From Calothrix parasitica NIES-267 (GTDB lineage: Bacteria; Cyanobacteriota; Cyanobacteriia; Cyanobacteriales; Nostocaceae): 64,000 nt of DNA. Made by a program: the position numbers and the translations under genes. This document shows positions 1 to 8,417 of this stretch, one piece after another. The notes below the pieces were generated by a model. That model worked only from the letters and a program-made list of their open reading frames with translations. It did not search any database and had not been told where the DNA came from. Numbering within the stretch: the stretch's first letter is position 1; the number at the start of each line of letters is the position of its first letter. The stretch is from assembly GCF_002368095.1 (NCBI RefSeq), contig NZ_AP018227.1:6588123-6652122 (forward strand), in the 5' to 3' direction.

Positions 1-312
1 CTATCCGGTGGTCAAAGACAGCGAGTTGCTCTAGCAAGGTTATTTTTATTGGAAGCACCAATATTAGTATTAGACGAAGCAACCAGCGCACTAGATAGCG
101 AAACCGAGCAGCAGGTATTGCAAAACTTACAAAATACCACCGAAGGAAAAACGGTATTTTTAATCGCACATCGTTTTGCACCATTAAAACGAGCCGACAT
201 GATATTAGTAATGGAAAAAGGAATTATTGTTGAAAGAGGAACCCACGACGATTTGTTGCAGCAAAAAGGATTGTATTATTCCCTTTATCAAAAGCAGCAA
301 ATGAATGTTTAA
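1..312 (+). CDS. ABC transporter ATP-binding domain, C-terminal fragment (5' end outside window)
   Basis: The frame is open from base 1, and 104 codons of the C-terminal half of an ABC nucleotide-binding domain are visible. It opens on the signature motif LSGGQRQR (residues 1-8), followed by Walker B and D-loop ILVLDEATSALD and the H-loop histidine in LIAHR. The tail (RGTHDDLLQQKGLYYSLY) is typical of exporters that fuse membrane and ATPase domains, such as peptidase-containing HlyB/LapB-type or MsbA-like transporters. It would hydrolyse ATP at the cytoplasmic membrane to drive export. Substrate and full architecture cannot be judged because the membrane part lies upstream of the window. Confidence 0.9.
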   Translation, partial: LSGGQRQRVALARLFLLEAPILVLDEATSALDSETEQQVLQNLQNTTEGKTVFLIAHRFAPLKRADMILVMEKGIIVERGTHDDLLQQKGLYYSLYQKQQMNV

Positions 313-314
313 AA

Positions 315-383
315 GAGTTAGGAGTTAGGAGTTAGGAGTTAGGAGTTAGGAGTTAGGAGTTAGGAGTTAGGAGTTAGGAGTTA
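315..383. repeat. Tandem heptanucleotide repeat, unit GAGTTAG
   Basis: About ten head-to-tail copies of GAGTTAG begin three bases after the stop codon of the ABC gene. It matches the short tandemly repeated repetitive (STRR) class known from heterocystous cyanobacteria. No coding function is seen. Confidence 0.9.
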
Positions 384-410
384 AAATCTTTAACCTTTAT
401 TATTTGTAGG

Positions 411-472
411 GTGCGTAACGGCTCTAATAACTATTAATAAAAACTTGTTAATTTGAAAATGCCGTTACGCAC
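411..472. repeat. Dispersed hairpin repeat with GTGCGTAACGGC ends
   Basis: A perfect 12-bp inverted repeat (GTGCGTAACGGC at 411-422 and its complement at 461-472) encloses a 38-bp AT-rich loop. Related elements with 'GGTGCGTAACGGC ... CCGTTACACACC' ends occur at 4374-4588, and a similar hairpin is seen near 25240. It is probably a MITE-like or REP-like dispersed repeat and may also end transcription of the ABC gene. Confidence 0.75.
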
Positions 473-716
473 CATTAACTGACCGAGAAAACGAAATATT
501 TCTCATTACCTCTTTCCTTTTCATATCTTGCACTATCTAATTCTCATTTTAAGCCGCCTGGGACTGCAAGTCCCAGTCTAATAGCAAAAGTCCTATAAAT
601 AGGACTAACAATATTTTTTTATGGGTATAAATATTAATTCAAAATTTATCATATTAAGTCTTTTCTCTTAAGATACAAGGTATAAGATTATAATTTTTTA
701 TAAACATCCATTAAAA

Positions 717-1171
717 TTACACCAGCATAGAAGATTCGATATAACCGCCATGAATTACATCAAACAATCCTGAATCAATCAGCCAATCTTTATAGTCTTG
801 AGAAAGCAAATCCACCGAAGGTACAGTAATAATTTGAGTTAACCAAGAAGACACAATTAATTCCAAACCTGCTCCGCTAATACTAGATGGTGAAACATTA
901 GCTTTTCTGTAGTATGGCTCTAGAAAAAAATGAGGATTAATTTCGTAATTCGGCTCTAAAGCTTCAACTAGAATACCAGTATCTTTCCACAAATAAAACT
1001 TATCTGAAAGTGCTAATAAAAAAAGCGCGTTTCTGGTAATAAACCATGAGCATACATATTACGTCGCATTTGAGCAGCCCAATTAATGCTTCTACCATGT
1101 CTACTTTTGACTTCAACTAAAAGCTGTAATTTTTTATCTTTTCCGTATACCGCTATATCCGCATAATTCAT
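717..1171 (-). pseudogene. PD-(D/E)XK-like hypothetical protein, interrupted by a one-base frameshift
   Basis: Reading the minus strand from the ATG at 1171 gives about 50 residues that include ADIAVYG and LLVEVKSRHGRSINWAAQMRRN, a D...ExK pattern as in PD-(D/E)XK nuclease-fold proteins of cyanobacteria. The frame hits a stop at a run of seven T (plus-strand A run near 1018-1024). One extra base would join it to the downstream frame (717-992), which continues with LALSDKFYLWKDTGI and ends SGLFDVIHGG. The two halves together make a normal-looking protein of about 151 residues. The gene is therefore broken, corrected by slippage at the homopolymer, or contains a sequencing error. The function of the family is unknown; the nuclease fold is an inference from the motif. 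Confidence 0.65.
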
Positions 1172-1292
1172 TCATATCACCTGGAAATAATATTTTATAA
1201 CTCTTTTATTTTAAATTACTCTTTGGGTGTTCCTGTACGAAAGAAGCTATAAGCTTTTAAAATCATAAATAGCAATTTAAAAACATGAACAA

Positions 1293-1607
1293 ATGACTAC
1301 AATATCAACCAACCCCAAAACATCACCAAAATTAAATTACGACGTACTGATTGAACAAACTGATAGTAACTTCGTCGTAACAGCTTTAAATTTACCGAAT
1401 TGTCAAGCAACGGGTTCTACAAAAGAAGAAGCATTAAAAAATTTAAGTCAACTTTTAACTCAGCGTTTAGCTAATACTGAAATCGTTTCTTTAGAAATTG
1501 AACCACCGAAAAAAGAACACCCTTGGATGAAATTAGCGGGTAAATATAAAGATGACCCGCAATTTGATGAGATGATGGAATATATCGAACAAGAGCGACT
1601 TAATTGA
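1293..1607 (+). CDS. HicB-like antitoxin family protein
   Basis: This 104-residue protein has a HicB/YcfA-partner type N-terminal half: a beta-strand pattern YDVLIEQTDSNFVVTALNLP, then TGSTKEEALKNLSQLL. Its C-terminal tail (HPWMKLAGKYKDDPQFDEMM) is familiar from cyanobacterial antitoxins usually followed by a PIN-domain VapC toxin. No toxin gene follows: the next frame overlaps its last codons and encodes HEAT repeats. The expected role is to bind and neutralise a toxin and repress its own promoter. The missing partner suggests an orphan left by a deletion, although a toxin elsewhere in the genome cannot be excluded. Confidence 0.7.
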   Translation: MTTISTNPKTSPKLNYDVLIEQTDSNFVVTALNLPNCQATGSTKEEALKNLSQLLTQRLANTEIVSLEIEPPKKEHPWMKLAGKYKDDPQFDEMMEYIEQERLN

Positions 1608-1653
1608 AGATAAATCAGTTGACTTAAATATTCGTATTGCAGCAGTATTACCT

Positions 1654-4218
1654 TTGAGCAATATGGGTGATATTGCTAAACCTTACATCAAAGAAATCGT
1701 CGATATTCTCAAAGATGAATCTGTTAATTCAGATGCTCGTTCTGCTGCTGCATTCGCATTAAGTAAGATGGGAGATATTGCTAAACCTTATATTAAAGAA
1801 ATATTCGACTTAATCAAAGATGAATCAGTAGGCTCAAATGTTAGTTATAGTGCAGCACAAGCTTTGGGTAATATGGGGGACGCTGCTAAACCTTATATCA
1901 AAGAAATCGTCGATATTCTCAAAGATGAATCTGTTAATTCAGATGCTCGTTCTGCTGCTGCATTCGCATTAAGTGGGATGGGAGATGTTGCTAAACCTTA
2001 TATCAAAGAAATATTGGACTTAATCAAAGATGAATCAGTTGATTCCAATGTTCGTATTAGTGCAGCACAAGCATTGGGTGATATGAGGGATGCTGTTAAA
2101 CCCTACGTTAAAGATATCGCCGATATTCTTAAAGATAAATCCGCTGACTCATGGGTGCGTAGTGGTGCAGCACAAGCTTTAGGTAATACGGGGGAAACTG
2201 CCAAACCTTACCTTAAAGATATTCTCAAATTAACCAAAGATAAATCAGTTGATTCCAATGTTCGTAGTAGTGCAGCACAAGCTTTGGGGAATTTGGGAGA
2301 TACTGCCAAACCCTATGTTAAAGATATTCTTGATTTTGTCAAAGATAAATCAGTTGACTTCGATGCTCGTAGAAATGCAGCACAAGGTTTAGGTAATATA
2401 AAACAACTAGAATTAGAAGAAGTTGTTATTGTCCTTGATAACGTTTATTATGCAGGTCAATTAGAATTTCAATATTTGCGTTTCTTGACCTACTTCCTCA
2501 GTGGTGGAACTGACGAAGTAAAAACCCTACTTAAATGGACTGGTTATCCCAAACAAATCCCCAAGAAACTAACCCACGACGAAGCAGTTAAAACACTAAA
2601 AATCTTTGCCAAAACATGGCAATCCACTCAAGATTTAACTCGATTACGAAAAGATTCAGCAAGAAAGATTGCTGTAGTTGCCAAAATTGCTTCTTGGAAA
2701 CCCCAAGATATCATCTTACTCGAACAACATTACCGCAATCTCAAACGAGCAGGTTACAACGAAGCTGACACCCTAAAATCAGTAATCATTGACCTCAAAG
2801 GTTGGAAATGGCTTTTCACCTTCAGAAATATCATCTTAATCCACGCTGCTTTCTGGCTCCTACTCATCTTCGCTTACCCCAAATCTCCCCAAATCCAAGC
2901 TATCTTCTTCTGGAATCCTTGGGTAAGACGTATTTTTGGTATGGGTTATGTCGGTTTTCTCCTCGCTTGGATTCCCTTCCTCCGTCACAAACTATTTGAA
3001 CCGTTCCAACCTTCCCTACTCGCTGATGCTGGTTTAAACAACTTTGACGAACGAATATATTTCCCTGAATCCGGTGTTACTGAAACACAAATCACATCGT
3101 TATCAAAAATTACCCCAATTTCCCAAGCAATCCCCCATATCCAAGGTGAAATCGTACTCGAAGGAGATTCCGGTTTGGGTAAATCGATGTTTCTCCGTTA
3201 CCTAGTCAAAACATCAAAACGAATTATCGTATATTTACCCGCTCGTAAATGCGAACAAGGTGTAATTGCAGCCATCCAAAGCAAACTCCACGGACAAGCA
3301 CAAGATGCTCAATTCCTCAAAAACCTTATTTATAGTGGCGCTATAGATATTTGTATTGATGGACTAAACGAAGTTACAGCCGATACTCGCGCTCAAATTA
3401 GACAGTTTGTAGAAAGCTATTTCCGGGGTAATATCATCATGACTACCCAACCCTTGGAATGGGAACCACCTTCCACAGCGAAAACTTATTATTTACAACC
3501 TTTACAACAATCGCAAATTCAACAGTTTCTATATTCTCGCGAACCACATCTTCCCCATGATGCGAAAATCAAAGGTAGTGATTACGAAAAAGCTTGTACT
3601 AAATACCTTAATCAAAGCTTCAATACCAGACAAACACCGGAAGAATTAAACGCTGTTAAAAGAATTCTTTCCAACCCGATGGATTTAACTTTAATTGCTT
3701 TAATGGTTTCCCAAGGTGAACATCCCGATTTATTCCACCTGCAAGAACAACAATACAATTTAATGGCTGAAGAATACGAGCGATTTTGGAAACAGGATTT
3801 TCCCCTCAAACAGTTTTCCGAAGCAGTTTATCAAATGCGGGTTAATGATGAAAGCGCTTTACCAGATGATGAATTTTACAACGAATTAATCTGTATGGAA
3901 GACGAAAAATACAAAATGGTTGTTAGTCGTCAGTGGCAAGATTGTGACGGTAAAGCTCAGAAAGAGTGGTATTTTCGTCACGATAAAATCATGGATTACT
4001 TTATCGTTCAAACTTTCCTCGGCGACGGGAATGAAGCGGAATCGAGATTAATTGATAACATTGGCGACCCGCGTTTTCGCGGAGTTTATTTTCTTCTAGC
4101 CACTTTGTTACCTTTGAATGAAGCTAAAGATTTACGAGAAAAGTTGATAGATTATGCTGCCGATACTAAAGACCATACTGTTAGCGATACTTTTGTACAA
4201 TTGTTGAGAACAAGATAG
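1654..4218 (+). CDS. HEAT-repeat / transmembrane / NACHT-type NTPase protein
   Basis: The protein is about 854 residues. Residues 1-250 hold roughly seven 35-residue HEAT-like repeats of the type AKPYIKEIVDILKDESV. Two hydrophobic segments follow at about 392-412 and 427-447. A STAND/NACHT NTPase comes next, with P-loop GDSGLGKS at about 504-511 and Walker B CIDGLNEV at about 567-574, whose DGxxE form is typical of NACHT domains. The start is uncertain: the in-frame TTG at 1654 and the first ATG at 1663 both lie inside a repeat, and repeat-like sequence continues upstream to about 1600 over the HicB stop codon. It may be N-terminally truncated. NACHT proteins act as ligand-triggered switches in signalling and antiviral defence; that role here is inferred. 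Confidence 0.75.
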   Translation: MSNMGDIAKPYIKEIVDILKDESVNSDARSAAAFALSKMGDIAKPYIKEIFDLIKDESVGSNVSYSAAQALGNMGDAAKPYIKEIVDILKDESVNSDARSAAAFALSGMGDVAKPYIKEILDLIKDESVDSNVRISAAQALGDMRDAVKPYVKDIADILKDKSADSWVRSGAAQALGNTGETAKPYLKDILKLTKDKSVDSNVRSSAAQALGNLGDTAKPYVKDILDFVKDKSVDFDARRNAAQGLGNIKQLELEEVVIVLDNVYYAGQLEFQYLRFLTYFLSGGTDEVKTLLKWTGYPKQIPKKLTHDEAVKTLKIFAKTWQSTQDLTRLRKDSARKIAVVAKIASWKPQDIILLEQHYRNLKRAGYNEADTLKSVIIDLKGWKWLFTFRNIILIHAAFWLLLIFAYPKSPQIQAIFFWNPWVRRIFGMGYVGFLLAWIPFLRHKLFEPFQPSLLADAGLNNFDERIYFPESGVTETQITSLSKITPISQAIPHIQGEIVLEGDSGLGKSMFLRYLVKTSKRIIVYLPARKCEQGVIAAIQSKLHGQAQDAQFLKNLIYSGAIDICIDGLNEVTADTRAQIRQFVESYFRGNIIMTTQPLEWEPPSTAKTYYLQPLQQSQIQQFLYSREPHLPHDAKIKGSDYEKACTKYLNQSFNTRQTPEELNAVKRILSNPMDLTLIALMVSQGEHPDLFHLQEQQYNLMAEEYERFWKQDFPLKQFSEAVYQMRVNDESALPDDEFYNELICMEDEKYKMVVSRQWQDCDGKAQKEWYFRHDKIMDYFIVQTFLGDGNEAESRLIDNIGDPRFRGVYFLLATLLPLNEAKDLREKLIDYAADTKDHTVSDTFVQLLRTR
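1670..2089 (+). repeat. 210-bp internal tandem duplication inside the HEAT-repeat gene
   Basis: Two 210-bp units (about 1670-1879 and 1880-2089), each encoding two 35-residue repeats, are nearly identical at DNA level, including silent positions. This points to a recent duplication or gene conversion of two-repeat modules. Confidence 0.8.
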
Positions 4219-4224
4219 TTTTGA

Positions 4225-4349
4225 GGTTAAAGGTCAAAGGTTAAAGGTCAAAGGTTAAAGGTTAAAGGTTAAAGGTTAAAGGTTAAAGGTTAAAGGTTAG
4301 AGGTTAAAGGTTAGAGGTTAAAGGTTAGAGGTCAAAGGTCAAAGGTTAA
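4225..4349. repeat. Tandem heptanucleotide repeat, unit GGTTAAA with GGTCAAA variants
   Basis: About 17 copies of AGGTTAA/AGGTCAA-type heptamers lie directly after the NACHT gene stop. Same STRR class as 315-383, with a different unit. Confidence 0.9.
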
Positions 4350-4373
4350 ACAAGAAATTATTAGAAATATATT

Positions 4374-4588
4374 GTTTTTTCGGTAAGTGAATGGTGCGTA
4401 ACGGCATTTTTTTATTAATAGTTTATATTGATAAATATTCAATCCGTTACACACCCTACAATTATAATTAGAGTAAGAAGTAATTAAAAGTATGTCGTTT
4501 CTTCGGTAAGTGAATGGTGCGTAACGGCATTTTTTAATTGATAGTTTATATTGGTAAATATTCAAGCCGTTACACACCCTACAATCTA
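4374..4588. repeat. Two tandem copies of a dispersed hairpin element (GGTGCGTAACGGC type)
   Basis: Copies at about 4374-4468 and 4500-4588 share 'GGTAAGTGAATGGTGCGTAACGGCA' (position 4381 onward in the first copy) and end 'CCGTTACACACCCTACAAT'. Each can fold into a stem between its GTGCGTAACGG and CCGTTACACAC ends. They belong with 411-472. Confidence 0.8.
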
Positions 4589-4614
4589 AATCAATTACGA
4601 ATTACGAATTATTT

Positions 4615-5292
4615 TCACTCTCGCAACACATACCCTACACCCCGAACCGTCTGAATCAACCGCTTTTCTTTATTCGCTTCCAATTTCAACCGCAAATAAC
4701 GGACGTAAACTTCAATAATATTGGAATCTCCCATGAAATCATAACCCCAGACTTCTTCAAGAATTCTGTCTCTGGTAATAACTTGTCGGGGATGTCCTAG
4801 TAAATATTCGAGCAAGTCAAATTCTTTGGCTGTCAATTCAATTAATCGTCCGTTTCGGTAAACTTCCCTAGTGCTACGGTTTAATTTTAAATCTTCAAAT
4901 TCTAAATTATCTTCGCTACTTTCTTCGGAAGTCCTACGAATTCTAGCTCTTACCCTTGCCAACAATTCTTCTACACTGAACGGTTTTACTACATAATCAT
5001 CGGCTCCCGCATCCAGACCTGCTACACGGTCGCTGACTTCATCTTTAGCAGTCATCAGAATAATTGGTACTTTATCCCCGGTGGTTCGCAATCTCCGACA
5101 AATTTCTAAACCGGTCATCCCCGGTAGCATCCAGTCCAAAAGGATTAAATCGGGACTCGATTCGCGAGCCATCGTTAACCCAGTTAATCCGTCATTCGCG
5201 ACGCTGACTTGATAGCCTTCAAAACCCAATTCTAGTTCTACAAATTTCGCTAGTTTAACTTCGTCTTCTACAAGTAAAATGTGCGGTGTCAT
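4615..5292 (-). CDS. OmpR/PhoB-family response regulator
   Basis: The protein is 225 residues with a receiver domain (1-118) and a winged-helix DNA-binding domain (about 128-225). Acidic pocket D10/E11, phospho-acceptor D53 (LLDWMLPG), T81 and K103 are all present. The output domain contains LTAKEFDLLEYLL and ends VRGVGYVLRE, as is usual for OmpR/PhoB regulators. It should bind DNA when phosphorylated. A GAF histidine kinase starts 259 bp away on the opposite strand and is a plausible partner, though no co-transcription links them. Cyanobacterial relatives include NblR/RppA-like regulators; the exact orthologue cannot be assigned by eye. Confidence 0.92.
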   Translation of the reverse strand: MTPHILLVEDEVKLAKFVELELGFEGYQVSVANDGLTGLTMARESSPDLILLDWMLPGMTGLEICRRLRTTGDKVPIILMTAKDEVSDRVAGLDAGADDYVVKPFSVEELLARVRARIRRTSEESSEDNLEFEDLKLNRSTREVYRNGRLIELTAKEFDLLEYLLGHPRQVITRDRILEEVWGYDFMGDSNIIEVYVRYLRLKLEANKEKRLIQTVRGVGYVLRE

Positions 5293-5551
5293 AAAAGTAA
5301 ATTATTCTAATTATATAAAATAGTTCTTAGTGTTGATTCTATGTATATATCATGATTCCTGTTTAATAATTGATGTTACAATAACATCGCTTTTGTTTGA
5401 GTAAAATCATTGTATATTATTTATATTTATTGGAAAAAATATTGATTCTGGACGTTAAAACAGCGGTTGACGACAAAAAAGTAGTTTAAAATTCAAGAAA
5501 ATTAATAATACTATTGACTATTTAATTAGTAAATTTAATTAGGAATAATCT

Positions 5552-6811
5552 ATGTTGATAGAATCTCAAGCTTCTGAGCGGAAGCAGCGAACTTTAGAAG
5601 TTTTATCATCTCTTAGTTATCGTAATGGAGAGTTAAACAAATTTTTACAAGAAATTGCCGTCGGTGTTAGTAAGTTAATTACCATCGATTGGTCTGTAGT
5701 TACTCTTTGTCATAATGGTTTCGACAAAATTCTTGCTAGCAGTATTGAACTGGATGATTACGAAACTACTTATTCATTGCATGGTGTGGTAACTGGAACT
5801 GTAGTAGAAACCGGAAAAAGTCTTACAGTTGATGATACCAAAACCTGTAAGGAATACGGTGCAGTACCGGAAGGATATCGTTCTTATTTAGGAATCCCTT
5901 TACGCACTTCCCAAGGAGAAGTTATCGGTACAATTTGTTCGTTTCATCAACAACCCCGTAAATATAATTCTGAAGAAATAGCCATTGTCGAATTATTTGC
6001 AGAACGTGCAGCAACTGCAATCGATAATTATCAACTTTATCAGCAACAATGTAAATTTAATGAAATATTAGAAGCCGAAGTTGCTAAAAGAACTGAAGAA
6101 TTAAAAACAGCCCAAGCTAAACTTGTGGAAAGGGAGCGTTTGGCTGCGATTGGGGAATTTGCTTCTGGAATTATCCATGAGATTCGCAATCCATTTACTA
6201 CTATGAAAATGGGTTTAAATTATTTTAAGAAAACAGATAAATCTGAAGGTTCTCAAGTGCGAGTATCTTTAGCATTAGAAGAAGCAGATAGATTGGAAAG
6301 ATTATTGAAAGAGATTTTGATGTATGCAAAACCTCAAAAATTAGATTTAGTAGAAATTGATATTAATCAGTTTATTTCGCAAATGCTAGAATCGCTGCGA
6401 ACAATACCAGCAGCAAACCAACGTCAGATAGAATATTATCCCCCATCGACTCAGTTAAAAGTAATGGGAGATAAAGATAAACTCAAACAAATTATAATTA
6501 ACCTTGTCCGTAACGCTTGTGAAGCTATCAGCGTAGGAGAAACTGTAAAAATTCAGTTTGAAAAAATTGAAAATAATTCTAAAGAACAAAAGGAGCAAGT
6601 ATCAATTAACATTTGCAACGGTGGAGAACCAATTCCCCCAGAAGTTTTACCGAAATTAACTCAACCTTTTTACTCGACAAAATCCTCTGGAACCGGATTG
6701 GGGTTAGCAATAGTTAAACGCATAGTAGAATCTCATAATGGTAAATTGTTGATTAAATCTTCCGCAGAAGCAGGAACAACAATAAGCGTAAAATTACCAA
6801 TTTGCTCTTAG
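5552..6811 (+). CDS. GAF-domain sensor histidine kinase
   Basis: This 419-residue protein has no membrane segment. A GAF sensor domain (about 15-160) is followed by a short coiled coil (AEVAKRTEELKTAQAKLVER). The HisKA domain has H-box SGIIHEIRNP with the phospho-acceptor at H209, and the HATPase_c domain has N-box NLVRNACEAI and G2 box GTGLGLAIVKRI. The usual G1 'DxGxG' is ICNGGEPIPPE here, with N in place of D; this variant occurs in NtrB-like kinases and need not be inactivating. It is a soluble kinase that probably senses a small ligand or redox signal. It is divergent from the response regulator at 4615-5292 and overlaps the convergent gene at 6808 by 4 bp. Confidence 0.9.
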   Translation: MLIESQASERKQRTLEVLSSLSYRNGELNKFLQEIAVGVSKLITIDWSVVTLCHNGFDKILASSIELDDYETTYSLHGVVTGTVVETGKSLTVDDTKTCKEYGAVPEGYRSYLGIPLRTSQGEVIGTICSFHQQPRKYNSEEIAIVELFAERAATAIDNYQLYQQQCKFNEILEAEVAKRTEELKTAQAKLVERERLAAIGEFASGIIHEIRNPFTTMKMGLNYFKKTDKSEGSQVRVSLALEEADRLERLLKEILMYAKPQKLDLVEIDINQFISQMLESLRTIPAANQRQIEYYPPSTQLKVMGDKDKLKQIIINLVRNACEAISVGETVKIQFEKIENNSKEQKEQVSINICNGGEPIPPEVLPKLTQPFYSTKSSGTGLGLAIVKRIVESHNGKLLIKSSAEAGTTISVKLPICS

Positions 6812-7095
6812 CAATAAGCGGTAATATCTTCACCACATTCATCAGCAAGATAGCACAAAGCTTTGAAGCGTAAAGTCACAACTTGCTCGTAAAGAGGATT
6901 TAATTTACACATTGGAGGAATGTGAAATAATTTGCGACCAAAAACTACGATATCGCGTTCAAAAGGACATTGTGCGGGAATTGATTTGCAGAGGAAATGA
7001 GCTAGTTTTGCGTTTTTTATTTCTTGAGAATCCAGCCATTGACGAATAGGAGAAAGAAAGTCGCGGTCAGATTTAAATTGAGTAAAGCTTGTCAT
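6808..7095 (-). CDS. Mo-dependent nitrogenase C-terminal-type small protein
   Basis: This 95-residue protein carries the conserved cyanobacterial signature IPAQCPFERDIVVFGRKLFH (about 39-58), then IPPMCKLNPLYE and LRFKALCYLADECGED, matching the family named after the C-terminal region of Mo nitrogenase (Mo-nitro_C). The family occurs as free-standing small proteins in many cyanobacteria, including some outside nitrogenase clusters. Conserved cysteines suggest metal or redox binding, but the biochemical role is unknown. Its last four bases overlap the 3' end of the histidine kinase gene, so the two convergent transcripts would be antisense to each other. No nif genes are visible nearby. Confidence 0.8.
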   Translation of the reverse strand: MTSFTQFKSDRDFLSPIRQWLDSQEIKNAKLAHFLCKSIPAQCPFERDIVVFGRKLFHIPPMCKLNPLYEQVVTLRFKALCYLADECGEDITAYC

Positions 7096-7735
7096 GATTT
7101 TTACCTGATTTTTTTATAATAGAAAATGAACTTTATTTAAACCCTTTTCTATATATAAATAGGTGCGGATTTAATCAGTTATGCATTTCCTTTCCAACGA
7201 ACACCTATTACTACATACAGCTATTTGAGGGTTCCGGATATTTTGATGGAGAAATAATTGTCAAATAATTGACGTATTTTAAATAACAAAAACTAGTTAA
7301 TTTCTAAGCTTACATTCGTTAATGAGTAAATAGTTATTTAGAGAATTATGAATTTATAAATTAAATCTATAAGATTTGTGATCGGGTTTCAATTCAAGAG
7401 GATACATATCAATTACGGGAAAATGTTGCAGTAAAACGTCTCACTGCATTTAAATTTGTATCGAAAATATAAATTGCATCTTGATTTGTAGTGATTGAGA
7501 AACCCGGTTTTTTCAAGAAACCCGGTTTCTAGTTCACTTTAGGGTTTAAAACTGATATAGCAAGCACTAGGCAATTCCGATTAGAACATTAATGAAGACT
7601 AAAGCCGATAATTCTTAACCTTTGACATTTAACCTTCGCGGAGAAAACCTTCAATAAGATAAGATAGCAGCGTAGACACATGGCTGTTTGCAGCCACATT
7701 ATCGAAGAATAACCAACGACGAAGCGATACTTAAA
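7096..7735. other. Intergenic region, no gene recognised
   Basis: About 640 bp of AT-rich DNA with no convincing frame. It contains two copies of GAAACCCGG around a T-rich spacer near 7499-7533, the same sequence family as the terminator-like hairpin at 16121-16156. The promoter of queD is expected here but no clear -10/-35 pair stands out. Confidence 0.5.
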
Positions 7736-8125
7736 ATGCCCAAGTGGAAACTTGTAACCGAATTTACATTTGACAGCGCACACTACATAAAAGATTATGA
7801 TGGTCCTTGCGGTCGGATGCACGGTCATAGTTATAAAGTGAAAATAGAAGCAGTTAGCAATAAATTACATTCTTCAGAATACTGTCCTCATCCCGTGATG
7901 GTTGCTGATTTTAGAAGCTTACGTTGGGCTAAAAAGGATGTCAGTAAAGGAGGGTTAGACCATTGTGTTCTCAACGAAGTACTTCCTCCCGAATATGAAA
8001 CCACAGCAGAAATGATTGCTAAATATATATACGACGAAACCAAAAAGAAATTACCAGAAGGGATAAAAATTAAAGTTGCTGTGTCGGAGACTGCTAATTC
8101 TTGGGCTGAATATGAGGATGATTGA
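7736..8125 (+). CDS. queD: 6-pyruvoyl-tetrahydropterin synthase / 6-carboxytetrahydropterin synthase family (QueD)
   Basis: The product is 129 residues from the ATG at 7736 (MPKWKLVTEFTFDSAHY). An in-frame upstream start at 7688 would add 16 unrelated residues and is less likely. Zinc ligands are the His of FDSAHY and the two His of MHGHSY. The catalytic Cys sits just before (CGRMHGH), and the Asp-His pair (GLDHCVLN) and Glu (VSETANSWAEY) complete the active site. QueD converts dihydroneopterin triphosphate to 6-carboxytetrahydropterin for queuosine (7-deazaguanine) synthesis. Some cyanobacterial homologues act in pterin synthesis instead, and the sequence alone does not settle which. Confidence 0.85.
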   Translation: MPKWKLVTEFTFDSAHYIKDYDGPCGRMHGHSYKVKIEAVSNKLHSSEYCPHPVMVADFRSLRWAKKDVSKGGLDHCVLNEVLPPEYETTAEMIAKYIYDETKKKLPEGIKIKVAVSETANSWAEYEDD

Positions 8126-8216
8126 AGTTCCTTTAGATAAACAAAAGCGATGGTCTTAATTTTCTATTTACTGCTGTAATTCTAGATTTGTCAAAGGAGC
8201 TAGTACCGCTTCGCGG

Positions 8217-8261
8217 AAGTAAGAAGTAAAAAGTAAAAAGTAAAAAGTAAGAAGTAAAAAG
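8217..8261. repeat. Short tandem repeat, unit AAAAGTA / AGAAGTA
   Basis: Six or so head-to-tail heptamers of the form AAAAGTA follow queD. Another member of the STRR class. Confidence 0.8.
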
Positions 8262-8279
8262 TTTGATTTTCTAGGCTTT

Positions 8280-8417
8280 TCAGCTATTTTGAATGGTTAT
8301 CTTATTTAAGCCGTGATGTACTAGATAATTAAAGATTCTTTTAGAATCATATTGAGCAGCTATTCTCAAAGCAAAATGTCCACCGTCTCTATATTTTACA
8401 GATAAGTGCTTAGACAA
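8280..8417 (-). pseudogene. Short ankyrin-like remnant
   Basis: A 45-codon frame opens with TTG and ends at the stop at 8280-8282. It reads YRDGGHFALRIAAQYDSKRI and then FNYLVHHGLNK, which resembles a single ankyrin repeat (G-x-x-AL-x-x-AA ... YL-x-x-GL). There is no good start codon and nothing continues it, so it looks like a relic of a larger gene. The ankyrin assignment rests on pattern only. Confidence 0.3.

Noticed and set aside
6600-6650. Histidine kinase inactivated by loss of the G1-box aspartate
   Set aside because: The N-for-D form (ICNGGEPIPPE) is seen in active NtrB-like kinases, and all other boxes are intact.
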